From Microbotryum silenes-acaulis (Eukaryota; Basidiomycota; Microbotryomycetes; Microbotryales; Microbotryaceae): a DNA stretch of 64,000 nt. Below the pieces are notes generated by a model. That model did not search any database and was not told where the DNA came from. It saw only the letters and a list, made by a program, of their open reading frames with translations. The translations under genes and the position numbers were made by a program. Of the stretch, positions 34,034-44,488 are shown piece after piece. The first letter of the stretch is position 1, and every line of letters begins with the position of its first letter. The stretch spans positions 186,001-250,000 of the forward strand of contig QPFY01000013.1 in NCBI GenBank assembly GCA_003665825.1, read 5' to 3'.

Positions 34034-34975
34034 ATTGGTGTGCGAATGATGGCGGTGAGATGATGTCGAGCTACGGCCTAGGCGAGGGAGGCCGAGATGG
34101 GAGCCGGACGATCAGGCCGATCAGGCCGATCAGGCCGATCAGGGGCGATGACGGGCAAAGTTGAGCGATGCGCGAGCGGACCCGGAATGACCTGAGCTAC
34201 CAGGACTGATGCGAGTCGATGTAGACACGAGGTGAATCCTGTTGACGGTCGCTTGTACGGCGAGTCTTGTTGCGGTGTCGTAGAGCAAGTGACGATCTTC
34301 CGTCGGAATGCTCGCAGCGCGTCGCGGTGTGGCAAGCCGGAGCAAGCGAGCAGCCGGAGAGCAAGCCGTCGACAAACACGGCGCGGGCTCACGCGACGAA
34401 ACGGTCACGTGACCCTTCACCGCAAGTGTGACATCATCCTATACTGTGGGTTCGCACTAGTCCAAGGAAGTTATTCGGCCAGCTCAAAAAAATGCTAGAT
34501 CGAGGATTGCATAGTTTGGGTGCAGTCCTCATATTCCTGCGCCGGTCGCTCTGCCTCCGAGTACTATAAATGTGCTCGCTCTCCCTTCGCACCTTCACTT
34601 CGGTATCCGATTCCACTCGCCCACACCGCAGCAGCGCAAGCTCGGGTCGACTCCACCGGAAATCAATTTTCGATCACTAGGACGAGCTCCTTGGTATCGT
34701 GCAGCTTGGTCAGTAGTGCTCATTCGACGAGGCTTGCTCCGCTTTCCGCTTTCCGCTTTCCTTTTTCGAGTCGTCGAGCTCGCCTGCGAAATGTGCATGT
34801 AGCCACCTTCACACCTGTACGGTTCGGTCGCCGTACGGCATGGGAGGACCAGGACTTACCTCGCATATGCGTGTCCCTCGCTGTCACTGACAATCCGCTT
34901 CTCTTTGACCTGGCTCCGCTCCTTCGCAGCCTCAGCCTCAGCCTCAGCCTCAGCCTCAGCCTCAGTCTGCCCAAA
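34034..34975. promoter_or_regulatory. Divergent promoter region, BUB1 / SET-TAD3
   Basis: The stretch lies between two divergent genes. It has four tandem copies of GATCAGGCC at about 34109-34144, a TATAAA at about 34565-34570, and a (CAGCCT)n run of about six units at 34927-34965 just before the downstream start codon. Promoter assignment is by position. Confidence 0.45.
34927..34965 (+). repeat. CAGCCT hexanucleotide repeat in the SET-TAD3 leader
   Basis: Six or so perfect CAGCCT units end about ten bases before the start codon at 34976. They would lie in the 5' untranslated region. Confidence 0.8.
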
Positions 34976-36883
34976 ATGGACCACGCTACCTCGTCCGACG
35001 ATCCACTGCGGATACAAGACCCCACGACCGAACAATTACCTAACCGCGTAAACGGTCACGCTTTCTCGGACTCGATCATCACCTCCTCTGCCGCATCGAC
35101 TTCCTCTGCCCCGGCTCCCCTCCCCTCCCCTTCAACCGCTGCAGCCCCAGACTACAACTATTCCATCTCGATCCCTTCCTACCCTTCCACAACCCCGCAC
35201 CTCCATTCCTCCCCCATCTCCATCCTCTCCACTCCTTCAGCTCGTCGAGGCGTATTCGCTTCTGCCCCCATCCCATCCGGTACCCTGATCGAGATCGCCC
35301 CTGTTCTCGTTCTGAGCGATGAGGAATATTATAGTCGTCGCGTCGATGCGACAAAGTTGAAGGGCTATGTGTTTACGTGGAAGGGCAAGAAAAAGGAGGA
35401 AAAGGGGATGGCCTTGGCTTTGGGATTAGGTTCGTTTTTCATTCTTATCGTTTCACCATGATTGACAACTGACCTTGATGAACTCTACAGGCAGTCTCTT
35501 CAACCATTCCCCACGACCCAATATCAATTTTGTGCTTCACCCCGACGAATACACGATACATTATACCACCTGTCGCGCGATTCAAAAGGGCGAAGAATTG
35601 TCCATATTCTATGGCCACGATGCCCATTTCGGCCAGAATAGAGCTTCACCCAATCCGACGGATTCGGATGAAGATGCTGGGCCGTGGGGTGGATTGAGCG
35701 AGTTGAGATTGGGAAAAAAGGAGGAAGAGCAACGGGATTTCAAAACCAAGGAATACAAGCGAAGGGCAGGTGGAACGAATGCGAGCGTTTCAGAGCGGAG
35801 GTGGGAGGATGATATCGTCCTCTTTGATGATTTGGAATGGGTCAAGGTGACGAGGATGATCGATCCGGAAAAGGTACCCTTGACGACAGGTGAGGGAATG
35901 AGGCGCCCTTAGCTCTCGGAGATCACTATCAGGTGCTGAATGGCGCCGTTCTCTCTTCCACAGTCGAGTGCTACGTCGTCGACGTTCCGGCTCGTCATGT
36001 ACCCCTCGCTTTGGCATTCATCAAGCTCTACGCAGAACCTTATACCCGACATCACCCTGCCGAACTCTCGCATCTGAAACGCGTTCGACCTCTTCTCTCC
36101 GCGTCCTCACCCAGCGTCTCGGTCCTCTTATTCCCCGTATCCTCGGCCCCTTCGAACCTCTCGGAACTTTTGGCGACTCACCAGCCTTTCAACGACGTCA
36201 ACATCACCTTGGACCTCTACACCCTCCTCGTCCCGGCCACGATCGCGCGTACCGAAGCCCAAGCTGAGAATTGGGGTCAGCTTTGGCCCGTTCAAACGAT
36301 GCACATCAGGGAAGGACCCAAGGCCAAACCCCGCGCTCAAGGTTGGGAAAGGTGTAAACTCGAATGGGTCCGATCCGAAGCGAAGAAAGTTTGGCGAGCG
36401 GCGAAGCAAAGTCGCGATGAGAAAGGAGAGCAACCTATCGCATGTCACGTGACGGAATCCTTTGATCCTGAGATTCATTCCCCGACGAATCTTCCGAATC
36501 GACTGTCCTCTGCGCACGATACGAGATTCTCCACCTCAAACCCTCTCTTACACGCCATCCCAAATCTTATCGACTCCGTCGCTCAAATGGATCGACAAAA
36601 CCTCCGCCCTCGTTCCTCCAACCCTTCTTCAACACCCCCTTACCTCCTCACAGGAATGACCTTGTTCATTTCCCACGAACCGTGTTTGATGTGTTCGATG
36701 GCGTTGTTGCATTCGAGAATTGCGAATGTTTATTATATACGCAAAGCACCGGGGTCCGGTGGATGCGGGAGCGTATTTGCGGTGCAGGAGGGGGAGGGCT
36801 TGAATCATAAGTTTGAGGTGTGGGAGTGGAGAGGGGAGGGAGGAGGGGTTGGGGAGGGGTTGGAAGTGGAGTTGGATCCGTAG
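34976..36883 (+). CDS. Fusion of a Set7-like SET domain with tRNA adenosine deaminase subunit TAD3
   Basis: Three exons (34976-35429, 35491-35889, 35964-36883) give 590 residues. Residues about 75-215 form a small SET domain: RRGVFASAPIPSGTLIEIAP, LVLSDEEYYSRR, ALALGLGSLFNHSPRPN and GEELSIFYG, resembling the stand-alone fission-yeast Set7. After an acidic linker and a phase-1 intron comes a deaminase half like Tad3/ADAT3: HVPLALAFIKLYAEP, WGQLWPVQ, NPLLHAIPNLID, TGMTLFISHEPCLMCSMALLHSRI and KAPGSGGCGSVF. In active deaminases the motif is HAE; here it is HAI, as expected for the structural partner of Tad2 that makes inosine at tRNA position 34. Both introns are in frame, so the fusion is not an obvious assembly error. 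Confidence 0.88.
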
Positions 36884-37781
36884 GTTGCTCACGACGTTGA
36901 AACGGGCGTTGACTTGTGATGACTTTCGAGCAACTTGCACGAGAGAGGGTGCGCGCGCGCGGGTGCCGAGTGGCGAGCTCGGTGTTGGCTCCCAGTGCAC
37001 GTCCGATGACGACCTCTTCTTCGCTCCCTCCCCGAACTTACGGAACCAAACTTCAAAGCGGTGCATCTTCCTCCGCTCGAACCCGTACATCGTAACCACG
37101 ATCGACCCGATCCATCGCACCGAGCCCACGCGTTGTGCCTCAAGCGTGACACAAAACGTGCGCTTTCACGCTCAGGCCCGTTTCAGCCGTGCGTCCGCGG
37201 ACACACAGTTTCCCTTAACGCGTCCGTGGCGGGTCGGTCTAGCCTTATGCTTGCGTGGGACAAAGAAGCACACACCGGCCGGGAGGCCACTTCTTATTGG
37301 TCCTGCAGGGTGGTAGCGCATGTTCTATTTGGGGGTCCACCGCCCGCCGGTGAGGGGTTGTTGGTCGGTAGTAGGCGAAGGCCGTCGCACTGTTGACTCT
37401 GGATAGCCACCAGCGGTCGGTCGGATCCGGTCCGTCGGCTCGTCGCGTGGACCCGATCACTTGGGACTATACACCGGAAAAACGGACCGGACTGTCTTTG
37501 GACGCCGTCAAAACCGCTCTGGTTGGTTGAGTTTGGTTTCTTCCTCCTTCTCATCACTCTCACCCAATCTCGATCCTACCCCATCCTTGCTCGTTCTAAC
37601 GTTTGAACCCCCTGTCGAGCCAGCACCTCGTTTGCTTCAGCTCGCTCTCTCGAGGTACGTTTCTCGAGGTATGCACATCTGCTACTTTCCTCCTTTCAGA
37701 TGCTGACTTCTCAAAGTCTTATCACCTGCCAGCTTTCCTCCTCACACCTCCCAGATCCTCACCTCCCCCCGAAACGCCAAG
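36884..37781. other. Intergenic: upstream of secreted protein B
   Basis: No coding sequence is supported. The last 200 bases are C/T-rich and probably the promoter and leader of the secreted-protein gene. Confidence 0.5.
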
Positions 37782-39591
37782 ATGAAAGTTCACATGCGCG
37801 TACAATCACTCCTCCTCCTCGGCGCGCTCCAAGCCCTCGTCTCCGCCTCCGCCTCCCCCGAGCTCCTCCCCGATGGTGCGGTCAGCACCCGCATGGTCCT
37901 CAAGAAACGTTGTCTCCTCCTCCCGGGTAACATCCTCGGTCTTGGTCTTAACGGATGTCTTCTAGGCGGCGGACTGCGGGATAGTGTGGGATTGGGGTTG
38001 GGTGCTGGAGCTTCCCTTAATGGGGGGTTGAACCTTGGGGTGAGGTGCCCTTTAAATTTTCAGTGCGATGGTGAGTTATCTATCGTGATCTTTTGAGGTT
38101 CATTCGATTGGGTACTGAGGTAAGCTTTCGGGATGTGCGACAGGTTCGGGCAATGACGGTTACGAATACGACGTCAACGGCAATGGTTGCCCGAGCTGCT
38201 TCAGTGGTTACAAGTACTTTGGCGTGTAAGTCTCTGGTCAACGCAAAAAAATTGAGTTTGGTGGTCGACTCAATTTTGATCATCCTCGTCCTTCCATCTC
38301 GCAGCAACGCGGGCTGGCAACCGCCCGCCGATTTCCAATGCGGTTCCGACTGGCGTGCCCCTCCCGAATGGCACAAAACGGCCTACCACGCTACCTGGTT
38401 CTCGCCGCCGGAATCGGCCTTTGACACGACCGAAGACGATGAGTACTACAAGTTGCGTCAACGTAGTATCGATGTCGTCAAGGATCCGGAATCGGGGGCT
38501 TTGATGAGGAGGTGCTTGCTTCTCCCGGGCGCAATTTTGGGCCTTGGGGGTGGTGGGTGTTTGTTGGGCGGTTTGGGAGCGTTGGGACACACGCTTGGAC
38601 TTGGGTCAGTCTTTCCTCGCTTCGATTCCAAGGGCATGGTACACTTTTACTCATCTCTACGCTGTCGTTCACCGGTGGGATGCACAGAGCGAGCTTGAAC
38701 GCCGGTCTCAACCTTGGCCTGCGTTGCCCTCTCCCCTTCAGCTGCGATGGTCAGTTTATCTTTCCCCCGCTTGCGCTGCGCAATTTTCATCGTATTGAAC
38801 GATCTTCTTCCTCCGTAGGCTCCGGTAACGACGGTTACGCGTACGATGTCAACGGCCACGGTTGCCCCGGTTATTTCCCCAGCAGTTGGAAATACTACGG
38901 CATGTAAGTCATCAGACAACCTCAGCAACTCCGCACCGACCTGCTGAAGCTGACCCCGCTTGTTCCTCCAACCACTATCAGCAACCACGGCTGGCAACCC
39001 CCTTCCACCTACCAAGCCCCTCCCAACTGGTCCCCTCCCTCTCAATGGCGTTCCAACAAGTGCACTTGGTGGAGCCAATCCGGCGGCTCGAGCTCCGGAC
39101 CTCCGTCGGGTCCTTCCTCGGGTCCTTCCTCCGGTCCTTCCTCCGGTCCTTCCTCCGGTCCTTCCTCGGGTCCTTCCTCGGGTCCTTCCTCGGGTCCTTC
39201 CTCGGGTCCTTCCTCGGGTCCTTCCTCCGGCCCTTACTCCGGTCCTTCCTCCGGCCCTGACTCCGGTCCTTCCTCCGGCCCTGACTCCGGTCCTTCCTCC
39301 GGCCCTGACTCCGGTCCTTCCTCCGGCCCTGACTCCGGTCCTTCCTCCGGCCCTGACTCCGGTCCTGACTCCGGTCCTGACTCCGGTCCTTCGGGGCCTT
39401 CTTCTGGGTACCCCGGAGCCGGTAGCAACGGTGGTAACGGCGGCAATGGTGGCAATGGTGGCAATGGTGGCAATGGTGGCAGTGGTGGCAGTGGTGGCAG
39501 TGGTGGCAGTGGTGGAGGCGGCGGAAGCAGTTGGTCAGGGGGCCACAAGCCTAAGAAGCACCACAAGAACAAGGTGTGCCGCTGCGATTAA
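37782..39591 (+). CDS. Secreted protein B: two tandem Kex2-site/four-Cys units and an SGPSS tail
   Basis: Same unrecognised family as protein A. Six exons (37782-38070, 38144-38225, 38305-38604, 38688-38749, 38819-38903, 38982-39591) give 475 residues. The signal peptide (MKVHMRVQSLLLLGALQALV) is followed by KKRCLLLPG and unit 1: GLNLGVRCPLNFQCDG, SGNDGYEYDVNGNGCPS, YKYFGV, NAGWQPP. A second dibasic site, MRRCLLLPG, opens unit 2: GLNLGLRCPLPFSCDG, SGNDGYAYDVNGHGCPGYFP, WKYYGM, NHGWQPP, KCTWW. Unit 1 lacks the last Cys. Introns sit at the same two places in both units and in protein A. The tail is a long SGPSS/SGPDS repeat, then GGN/GGS repeats and a His/Lys end, VCRCD. Kex2-type cutting would release two related polypeptides; this is inference. 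Confidence 0.8.
39104..39400 (+). repeat. Tandem 12- and 24-base repeats encoding SGPSS/SGPDS
   Basis: The first half is tandem 12-base units (tcctcgggtcct and tcctccggtcct). The second half is tandem 24-base units containing gactccggtcc. All are in frame in secreted protein B. A following block at 39420-39520 repeats GGTGGCAAT and GGTGGCAGT. Confidence 0.85.
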
Positions 39592-40226
39592 ACTGATCTT
39601 TGCTCGGTCATTCGCCCTTTGCACTTCGAACACTTTTTTCTGTTCACCCTCAACACGCATTCTTCTCTCATTCCCCGTCTCGACTCGTTTGTCCTCATTC
39701 CCTTCCGGTTTCTTGATCATCCTGCAACCTTTGTGACCGAAGAATTCATTTTAACTTGCCCTCACAAGCCATCCTCTGAGTAGACACTAGCCTTGGTGCA
39801 ATCAGCATTCTCAGCGCTTACCCCCTATCTATGTTCCACATGATCATTTTCCGAGTTTTCAGATTCGTTGTTCTGAGTATCGAGTCGTTTTTGGCGTCTT
39901 TCCTCGATTCGGGGACTCTGTTCCTTTGCTCAATCCTCGATACTCGTTGCGGTTGGCAGCTGTGTATAGTCAGTCTAACCGATGGATTCCTCCATATTGT
40001 GAACCATCATGACCTCGCCCTTGGTATGATTCCAATTCATCGAGGTGTTTTGGCCATTATCGGTTGGAGTAGTATTGGCGCCGCCCCGTCGTTCCATCGC
40101 CTCGCTGAGGTCGTGCCAAATGTGGTGATGTCCGACGGCGCCGGGGTGATCGAGTGATGCATGACAGCGTACCCTGCAGGTAGCATATTCTTCAGATCAG
40201 TTCCATGTGTATAGCCGAACCAACTC
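39592..40226. other. Intergenic, probably decayed sequence
   Basis: There is no supported gene. An open frame at 39831-40157 on the plus strand has a hydrophobic start but no recognisable motif. Confidence 0.4.
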
Positions 40227-40690
40227 GTGGATAATTCTTGTAATCTTGAAAGCTCACAACACGTCGCGAGAGCTCAGAGAGTGTGGCGGCTTCGAAGGTG
40301 TGGAATGATCGAACGACACCAACGAACCTTCTCTGCCTTCGTCGTTATCGCGGTGATAATAACCATATCTGCACGTGGGCAGATCCACACTGTTTTACTG
40401 ACAGGCCTGCGGGGTATTTACCGTCGCGGCATTCTTCACCGCGATGTCTCGCTCGGCGATATCCTGTTCTCGCCAAGCGGTGAAGGTGTCTTTATTGGTG
40501 ACGATCTCGCCATCTTTATGGATTCCTCTTCCAGCGAAAAAGCCGGACGATTTACGCGTGTGGTAAGTTTCTTTTTCCCAAACCGACTCTGCCAAACTGA
40601 AGCCCACTTACAGAACATTTGACCAGGGATCGCTTGCCAGTGGTCCCATTCGCAGGGAACTTTTCCGTTCGACGCGAGTGCTGGCGGCCG
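40227..40690 (+). pseudogene. Fragment of a FunK1-like fungal protein kinase
   Basis: The frame contains LRGIYRRGILHRDVSLGDIL followed by GVFIGDDLAIFMD. These match the catalytic loop and the metal-binding segment (normally DFDLA) of fungus-specific FunK1 kinases. No N-lobe is found upstream, and the frame closes shortly after, even if an intron at about 40563-40612 is removed. The fragment is therefore probably a remnant. It sits beside a homopurine run and a mobile-element-like gene. Confidence 0.45.
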
Positions 40691-40957
40691 ATTAGAGAAA
40701 GTGCGTATTGCACCAAGCGTGGCACGGCATCGAATCGCTATTATAGGTGGTTCGATTTGTGGTGATGACCCAAACTCGAGGTCCGCGAGAGCGAGACAGA
40801 CCAAAGATGGAGTTTAAGGAGGCGAAGCACGAACGCTTGCGCAATGTGCAACTCTTCGTCGAAACCGGCAAACGGGAGCTGTTTGATGAGCCTTCGAAGC
40901 TCGTGACAATGCAGGGCCCGGGCCCCAAATTCTGGGCCCGTACCCATGTCGGGGGGT

Positions 40958-41132
40958 GGGGGGGAGGAGAGGAAAAGAAAAGAAAAGAAAAAGAAGAAAA
41001 AAAGAAAAAAAGGGGGGAGGGGGGGAGAGAAAGAAAAAAAGAAAAGAAAAAAAGAGGAGAGGGAAAGGAAAAAAAAGGGGGGGGGGGAAAGGAGAAGAGA
41101 AAGAAGGAGAAAGAAGAAGAGGGAGGGGGAGG
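40958..41132 (+). repeat. 175-base uninterrupted homopurine tract
   Basis: Every base is A or G over 175 positions. The run continues to 41155 after a single T, and starts at 40951 if one T at 40957 is allowed. It is made of GAAAA, GGAGA and poly-G blocks without a fixed repeat unit. Such tracts can form triplex DNA or stall polymerases; that is general knowledge, not shown here. Confidence 0.9.
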
Positions 41133-41203
41133 TGAAAAGGGAGAAAGAGAGGAAGTGGTGCGGAACATGTCATTTTGACAACATACATCATATTACGCAG
41201 GTA

Positions 41204-43050
41204 TTATGCAGCTACAAAGTTGTGACACTTCTTTTGATGCCGAGCTCGGCCATTCATCTCAGCCCTTGTCAGTCCTCTACAGAACCTTCGTGATTGTGGG
41301 TCGTTCGGATCCATCTCGTCTGTCAGCCCGAAAGGCTTCCCGCAGTCCAAGTACGCCCCGTCACACCCAGTCACCGATCCGTCATCGCTTAGTTTTGACC
41401 CCTTGCGTCGACAAGTAGTTTGGCCACATAATCGACAGTGCCTTGCTCCTTTTGTGGTACCCGCGCGCGTCAAAGCGCTGCTCATGCCCAAGTCCGCGCT
41501 CGAACCAGCGTCGCTCGAGGCAGTTGCAACAAAGGGGCGGATGGATGACGTTGGAGGATCCGAGGCATCGACTTCTACCTCCGTAAGCCTCCCCAAGACT
41601 GGCGGTTTGTGACCGAGTAATGGCTTAGCCGCTAGCATGCTAACATCACGACCGCGGGAGGGGTCGGTAAGCAAAGCTTGAACTACTCTGACGTCGTTCC
41701 CACCCATGTTCATTGTGGCTTGAGCATTTGCCAGCGACGACCATCTCGATGCCCATGTATTGATGTGCTCTGGCATCTGTGTAAGAATTGCGCTTCAACT
41801 CAACATCACCATTCAGTGTGACACAGACGCGACATACTTTGTAAAAAATGTCTATTACGTTGGCATACTTGTTCCAAAGCTCGGTAATCTCGAATATCCG
41901 AAGATTTTGAGGAGCTCCCAGTCGTACCTTGCTTGAGAGATATCTGTATAGCGCTCGTTCGCTGGGTGTATGGACATGCAATACAGCGAATCGAGTACCC
42001 TGACGTTCCGCTAGCCAGTCGTGGCGAAGCTTGCGATCGGTTGGCAGCCGGCTTTGCATATGCTGTATCGCCGGCGTATTGTTTTGCAGCAAGTTCCGTG
42101 GCGACCACTTGACGGGCTCCAAACGCAGAGTCCCGCGCTCGACGTGATAGGGCTCGATCAAAAAGCGCATTTGCGCTGTTGGCGACTGAACAACAGGTAC
42201 GATGCCGAATGTTTCGGTGGATGGGGTGTAGAGCAGCGGGTTGACTATATCTGACACAGTGGTTGAGTGCCGTGGGAGAAATGTCGAGGTCTTGCGCCTC
42301 AGACGATGCAATTCCATAGTGAGCCAGAGGTCGTAGTGCCCCACGAATGGTTTTCCGGTACGATTGAACGTCCCAACCTGCGAATACAAGGGATAATGGG
42401 TGAGAATGGTTGCCGCTTCTTCGAATCGCGATGGTGGAGTTGGACTGACCGTGAGATTGTGCACTAGCACGTAGTCAGCCAAGCACGCATTGGCATGGCA
42501 CGGAGAAACACCAGACTTTGGAAACCGTTGGCGAAGGTTCCGGTGGATGCCTCCTTCGAGACTGTTGGTGCCGCGCTGGCAGGAATATAAACGGACACCG
42601 TCATCCGCCTTTCCATCTGGTCCTCCGCAAGGCCCAAGGTCGGTGTACAGCTCGATGCCAACTGGATCCGAGACTTGGCCTTTCCGAATCGCCTCAAGAC
42701 ATCTCTTCGCTGCCTCGTGCGCCGCTTTGTTGAAAAGTGGTTGCTTCGACTTCGCATCGATCAATGGTCCGAACTTCTCAAAGACCTCCCGGACCAAAGG
42801 CTCGAGAATGCTTGGCGGAGGGAGACAACGCGTCTCCAAAGCTTCTTATTCCATACCGGCGAACGGACGGCTTCTTCCCACGTCATTCCGAGTTTTGCTA
42901 GGCGAGCCTCCATCAGGAGTCGATCATCCGCATTCGGGATGAAAACCGCATCGGAGAAGGCGCGAGCAAAGGCTTTGGCAGCGCCATGTTTTTTGGACAC
43001 AGAGATCCGGTCAAAGAAATGCCAGAGATCGATTAGAATCCGCACAGCAG
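41204..43050 (-). pseudogene. Mobile-element-like basidiomycete protein, frameshifted
   Basis: Two overlapping frames make one protein: 42761-43045 (ILIDLWHFFDRISVSKKHGA, FARAFSDAVFIPNADD) and 41838-42839 (RCLPPPSILEPLVREVFEKF, LYSCQRGTNSLEGGIHRNLR, NACLADYVLVHN, GKPFVGHYDLWLTMELHRL). A one-base shift near 42825-42835 separates them. A good intron (41777-41837) joins FYK to MPEHINTW, and the frame ends at 41204 after a Cys-rich segment (CRLCGQTTCRRKG, then single Cys). From memory, this layout (conserved GTNS-EGG-H and YxGHYD motifs with a C-terminal zinc-binding tail) is widespread in basidiomycete genomes as multicopy, probably transposon-derived proteins. The N-terminal half is missing or unrecognisable. 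Base composition is less GC-rich than neighbouring genes. Confidence 0.55.
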
Positions 43051-43313
43051 TATCGTCTGAGGAAGGGACTAGTGAAAGGGGATAGTTCGAGATACATACA
43101 TCAGCTCCAGCCCCGGCGCCAGGACTGGGGCAAGTCCGTAGTAACTGACCTTTGCTTGTTGCAGCCTTGCCGCAGATAGCTTTGCCAGCTGCTTCATTTT
43201 GTCGTCCGTTTTATCGGCGCTTCGTTTCCGAAAGAAGCGTGACAGCAGCTGCATCGTAGGATATGGCACGTTGCAGCATGAAGACAAGGGGATGGCCGCG
43301 TGCGGCGCGCCTG

Positions 43314-43452
43314 ATTGCGCCAACTCAGTGCGCCAACTCACGCGCGCGCGGTGCGCTAACTCAAGTGCGCTAACTCGGGCGCTCGACTGCGCCAACTCAA
43401 GTGCGCTAACTCAATTGCGCCAACTCAATTTGGCGCGCGCGAGTTAGCGCAA
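43314..43452 (+). repeat. Cluster of GCGC(C/T)AACTCA motifs
   Basis: At least seven direct copies of the 11-base motif GCGCCAACTCA or GCGCTAACTCA lie between 43316 and 43427, often about 14 bases apart, followed by an inverted GAGTTAGCGC at 43441. GC-alternating spacers fill the gaps. There is no coding signal. Confidence 0.8.
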
Positions 43453-44488
43453 GCGCACCCCCCAGCACCGGCCAAATTGGGGCTCAGAGTCGGGAAAATG
43501 GCGGAAGCTTTGGTCCGATACTGTGATCCAAAGACCCCCTCCGTTTTTCCCCGGTTCAACAAGGATTTGGTATGTGGTTCCCCTCCTCGGGGGGGGGTTC
43601 ACAGGAGTGCTATCATGATCACTTGATCAAGGAAATGGAATGTTTGAATGATAGTTTCATCTAGCATGCGTTGTAAACAAACTCAATCGAATACATTTGT
43701 GAAGCGGAGCATCATTTATCAAATTGATCCCTGCCCGACCATCATCGCTCGGCGAAAGTCCTCCCTATCCGACCACCATGAAAGCACGAGGATCCGCTTT
43801 GCACGTGCCAGTTTTCGGCAAGCTCTTTGGAAGAACATGCGCATCAGCCGGGGTACGAGTGCCCATGGCATTAAAACATCGAAGTTAAGGATAAAAACGT
43901 TGCGAGAAGCTGTGTAAAGACGGTAAATCGGCTGTAGGACTGACACCGCTTCGCTCGGCGTGTGCCCGTGCGGTGCCCGCGGACGGACGGACGACAGTTG
44001 GCCCTGGGTTGGCACCCGTCGCCACAGGATTTCGACCCGTGATTTCCTGCCTGAGCTTTCGTCGAGGATTTCGGTCTTTTCACACTATTTTGAGTGGGAG
44101 TGTGTTATCGCATATCTCGGGTTCACCCTAGTCGAGTTTACCCCTCGACCCGGGCCGCGACGTACGGTGGCTGAGATATCTAACGCCCCGCCTCCTCCGG
44201 CGATTTCGGCGATTAGAGATCTTGTCTTGCTTGTGACAATGGTTTAAAGCGATGCCATGCAAAAGGTTACACTCGGATAAGTTGCTCTCTCTCCTTTCTT
44301 CTCATCACTCCCAACCAAATCCCGCTTTCCTCGCCCTCCATCACTTTGCACCCATACCGCCCGCTCTCGAACGAATCTCCTCCAATTCCGAGTAAGCCGC
44401 CTTTCCTCCATAGCCCATGCCATGCGTGCACCTCCGATGCTGACCAACACACTTTTCAAAACTTCCAGCTCCATCCCAAGTTATCAAC
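43453..44488. other. Intergenic: upstream of secreted protein C
   Basis: About 1 kb without a supported gene. The last 250 bases are C/T-rich and probably hold the promoter and leader of secreted protein C. Confidence 0.5.

Noticed and set aside
39104..39520. The tandem repeats in secreted protein B as a non-coding satellite
   Set aside because: All units are multiples of three, remain in frame and follow a well-supported exon with signal peptide and conserved domain, so they are coding.
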